Source: FEN-1073 sp050010135 (lineage in GTDB: Bacteria; Chloroflexota; Anaerolineae; Anaerolineales; RBG-16-64-43). Taken from it: a stretch of DNA of 6,704 nt. The notes under the pieces were generated by a model, which worked only from the letters and a program-made list of their open reading frames with translations, made no database searches and had not been told where the DNA came from. Of the stretch, positions 4,860 to 6,704 are shown in pieces. The stretch lies in contig JBEKLP010000103.1 of assembly GCA_050010135.1 (NCBI GenBank), positions 1-6,704 of the forward strand. Reading direction: 5' to 3'. The stretch's first letter is position 1; each line of letters starts with the position of its first letter. The translations under genes and the position numbers were made by a program.

Positions 4860-6704
4860 ATGGAAAATAAACCATCTCTCCAGCAAGAATCCCTTTTCGT
4901 CAACACGCTACGGTTCCTCGCCGCGGATATGGTCCAGACGGCGAATTCCGGCCATCCGGGCATGCCGATGGGCGCCGCGGCGATGGCGTATACGCTTTGG
5001 ACCCGTGTGCTGCGGCACAACCCGTCCAACCCCCGGTGGGCCAACCGCGACCGGTTCGTGCTTTCGGCGGGGCACGGTTCGGCACTTCTGTACGGGCTGC
5101 TGCACCTGACGGGATACGATCTCCCGCTCGACGAAATAAAACGTTTCCGCCAGTGGGGCAGCCGGACTCCCGGACACCCGGAGGTGGGGTTGACGCCGGG
5201 CGTGGAAGCCACCACCGGTCCGCTCGGGCAGGGAATTTCCAACGCCGTGGGCATGGCCATTGCCGAAAATAATCTGGCGGCGCAATTCAACCGCACCGGT
5301 TTTCCGTTGGTGGAGCATTACACGTACGTGATCGCCGGCGACGGCGACATGTCGGAGGGGATTTCCTCCGAAGCGTGTTCCCTCGCGGGTCACCTCGGGC
5401 TCGGCCGCCTGGTCGTGCTCTACGACGACAATCGCGTCCTGCTTTCCGGTTCGACGGAATTGAGCTTTACGGAGGACGTCTCCGCGAGGTTCCGTGCCTA
5501 CGGCTGGCAGACATATTCCGTGGAGGATGGCAACAATACGGCGGAGGTCGAACGGGCGCTTACCGCGGCGCGCGGGCAGAGTAGCAAGCCGTCCCTGATC
5601 CGCGTGCGGACGCATATCGGATACGGCGCGCCGCACAAGCAGGATTCTTCCGAGGCGCACGGTTCGCCGCTGGGGGTGGAGGAACTTCGCGCCGCCAAGC
5701 AGAATCTGGGCTGGCCGCAGGATCCGATGTTCCTTATTCCCGCGGAAGCTTTGGATTTCTACCGCCGGAGCGTGGCGGATGGGGCGCGGCTGGAGAAAGA
5801 ATGGAACGGCCTTCTCCAGCGATATGAAAAAGAGTATCCCCAGGAGGCCAAAGAGTTCCGCCGCAGGATGGCGGGAACGCTTCCGGAAAAGTGGGAAGAT
5901 CAATTGCCATCGTTCTCCCCCTCCGATGGGAGCCCGGCAACCCGCAAGACTTCCGAAACAGTGCTGCAAAAAATGGGCGCCGTCCTACCGGAGCTCATCG
6001 GCGGATCGGCGGATCTGGCGCCTTCCACTTTTGCCTGGTTGAAGACCGAAGGTAATTTTGAATCCCCGGACGACGGGAAAGGGAAGGTTGAAGGAGAAGT
6101 CGCAGGCGGATGGGGATATTCCGGCCGGACGATTCACTTCGGAGTGCGGGAACACGCGATGGGCGCCATCTGCAACGGGGTGGCGCTGCATGGCGGATTT
6201 ATCCCGTTCGGCTCCACGTTCTTGGTGTTTTCGGATTACATGCGGGGCGCGATTCGGGTCGGGGCGCTCTCGCACCTGCCGTGCGTGTGGGTGTTCTCGC
6301 ACGACAGCATCTTCCTGGGCGAGGACGGGCCGACCCATCAGCCGGTGGAGCATCTCGCAGCGTTGCGGGCGATCCCCAATCTGGTGGTGCTGCGCCCGGC
6401 GGACGCCAACGAAACCGTCGAATCCTGGCAGATCGCTTTAACCAGAAGAAACGGGCCAACGGCGCTGATCCTGACACGGCAAGGGGTTCCGGTGCTGGAC
6501 CAGAAGGAAAATCAAAGCGCGCAGGGAACCCGAATGGGGGCTTACGTTTTATGGGAGGCACAGGGCGGTACACCCCGCGCAATTCTGATGGCCTCCGGAT
6601 CGGAAGTCCATTTGATCCTCGAAGCGGCCAAAAAGCTGGCGCTGGAAGGAATTCCCGTTAGGGTGGTATCCTTTCCGTCGTGGGAGTTATTCGCCGCTCA
6701 GGAC
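4860..6704 (+). CDS. tkt: Transketolase, C-terminus cut off by window edge
   Basis: The first 615 residues of a transketolase, usually about 665 long, so some 50 residues are missing at the right edge. The enzyme moves two-carbon ketol units between sugar phosphates using thiamine diphosphate and Mg2+ in the non-oxidative pentose phosphate (or Calvin) pathway; cytosolic dimer. Key residues correspond to E. coli TktA: H32 (SGHPG), H72 (SAGHGSALLY), H106 (TPGHPE), the cofactor motif GDGDMSEG (160-167) with D161 and N191, H268 (AHGSPLG), R362 and S389 (GGSADLAPS), catalytic E431 (FGVREHAM), H493 (EDGPTHQPVEH) and R540. All active-site residues seen are intact. Between S389 and E431 there are about 16 more residues than in E. 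coli, a glycine/charge-rich stretch near 397-418. The reading frame is open throughout. Presumably transcribed from the divergent region upstream. Confidence 0.97.
   Translation, partial: MENKPSLQQESLFVNTLRFLAADMVQTANSGHPGMPMGAAAMAYTLWTRVLRHNPSNPRWANRDRFVLSAGHGSALLYGLLHLTGYDLPLDEIKRFRQWGSRTPGHPEVGLTPGVEATTGPLGQGISNAVGMAIAENNLAAQFNRTGFPLVEHYTYVIAGDGDMSEGISSEACSLAGHLGLGRLVVLYDDNRVLLSGSTELSFTEDVSARFRAYGWQTYSVEDGNNTAEVERALTAARGQSSKPSLIRVRTHIGYGAPHKQDSSEAHGSPLGVEELRAAKQNLGWPQDPMFLIPAEALDFYRRSVADGARLEKEWNGLLQRYEKEYPQEAKEFRRRMAGTLPEKWEDQLPSFSPSDGSPATRKTSETVLQKMGAVLPELIGGSADLAPSTFAWLKTEGNFESPDDGKGKVEGEVAGGWGYSGRTIHFGVREHAMGAICNGVALHGGFIPFGSTFLVFSDYMRGAIRVGALSHLPCVWVFSHDSIFLGEDGPTHQPVEHLAALRAIPNLVVLRPADANETVESWQIALTRRNGPTALILTRQGVPVLDQKENQSAQGTRMGAYVLWEAQGGTPRAILMASGSEVHLILEAAKKLALEGIPVRVVSFPSWELFAAQD

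Noticed and set aside
3472..4860. A restriction-modification system or mobile defence island around the methyltransferase
   Set aside because: No endonuclease, helicase, integrase, transposase or tRNA attachment site is present nearby. Base composition resembles the neighbouring genes and the flanks are housekeeping genes.
4908..5969. A 353-codon open frame on the minus strand opposite the transketolase
   Set aside because: It lies wholly antisense to a confidently identified transketolase with intact motifs. Its translation is arginine/proline-rich with no recognisable domain, typical of an antisense frame in GC-rich DNA.

Overview
The window is bacterial chromosome with roughly 58-60% GC by eye. 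It starts at the tail of a ribosomal RNA operon: the last bases of a 23S rRNA gene, a complete 5S rRNA and a Rho-independent terminator, all on the + strand. Four protein genes follow: a fold-type-I PLP aminotransferase (+), an M3-family oligoendopeptidase F (-), a CcrM/HinfI-type DNA methyltransferase (-), and a transketolase (+) that runs off the right edge. The host cannot be fixed from this window. The rRNA ends and the flavour of the transketolase and PepF proteins are compatible with a deep-branching Gram-negative or Chloroflexota-like bacterium, but that is an impression only.

Layout. Positions 1-232 hold the rrn operon end. Positions 256-1431 hold the aminotransferase, which starts only 23 bases after the terminator T-tract. 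A 62-base convergent gap separates it from pepF (1494-3254). A 217-base non-coding gap (3255-3471) carries a C-rich/G-rich imperfect palindrome and a second inverted repeat. The methyltransferase follows at 3472-4554. A 305-base divergent region (4555-4859) separates it from the transketolase (4860 onward). That region contains two opposed arrays of 7-bp repeats, which together form a 31-bp imperfect inverted repeat, plus a short direct repeat and a perfect 10-bp palindrome.

The genes do not form one pathway. The aminotransferase, peptidase and transketolase are core-metabolism genes. The most notable gene is the methyltransferase. It matches the alphaproteobacterial cell-cycle enzyme CcrM (target GANTC) over its full length, including the C-terminal DNA-binding extension, and no restriction endonuclease lies beside it. 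It therefore looks like a solitary, possibly regulatory, methyltransferase in a housekeeping neighbourhood. A GANTC site lies 44 bp upstream of its own start codon, next to a plausible promoter, which makes methylation-dependent self-regulation a testable idea. The heptad-repeat structure between this gene and the transketolase is the main non-coding feature not explained by any gene.
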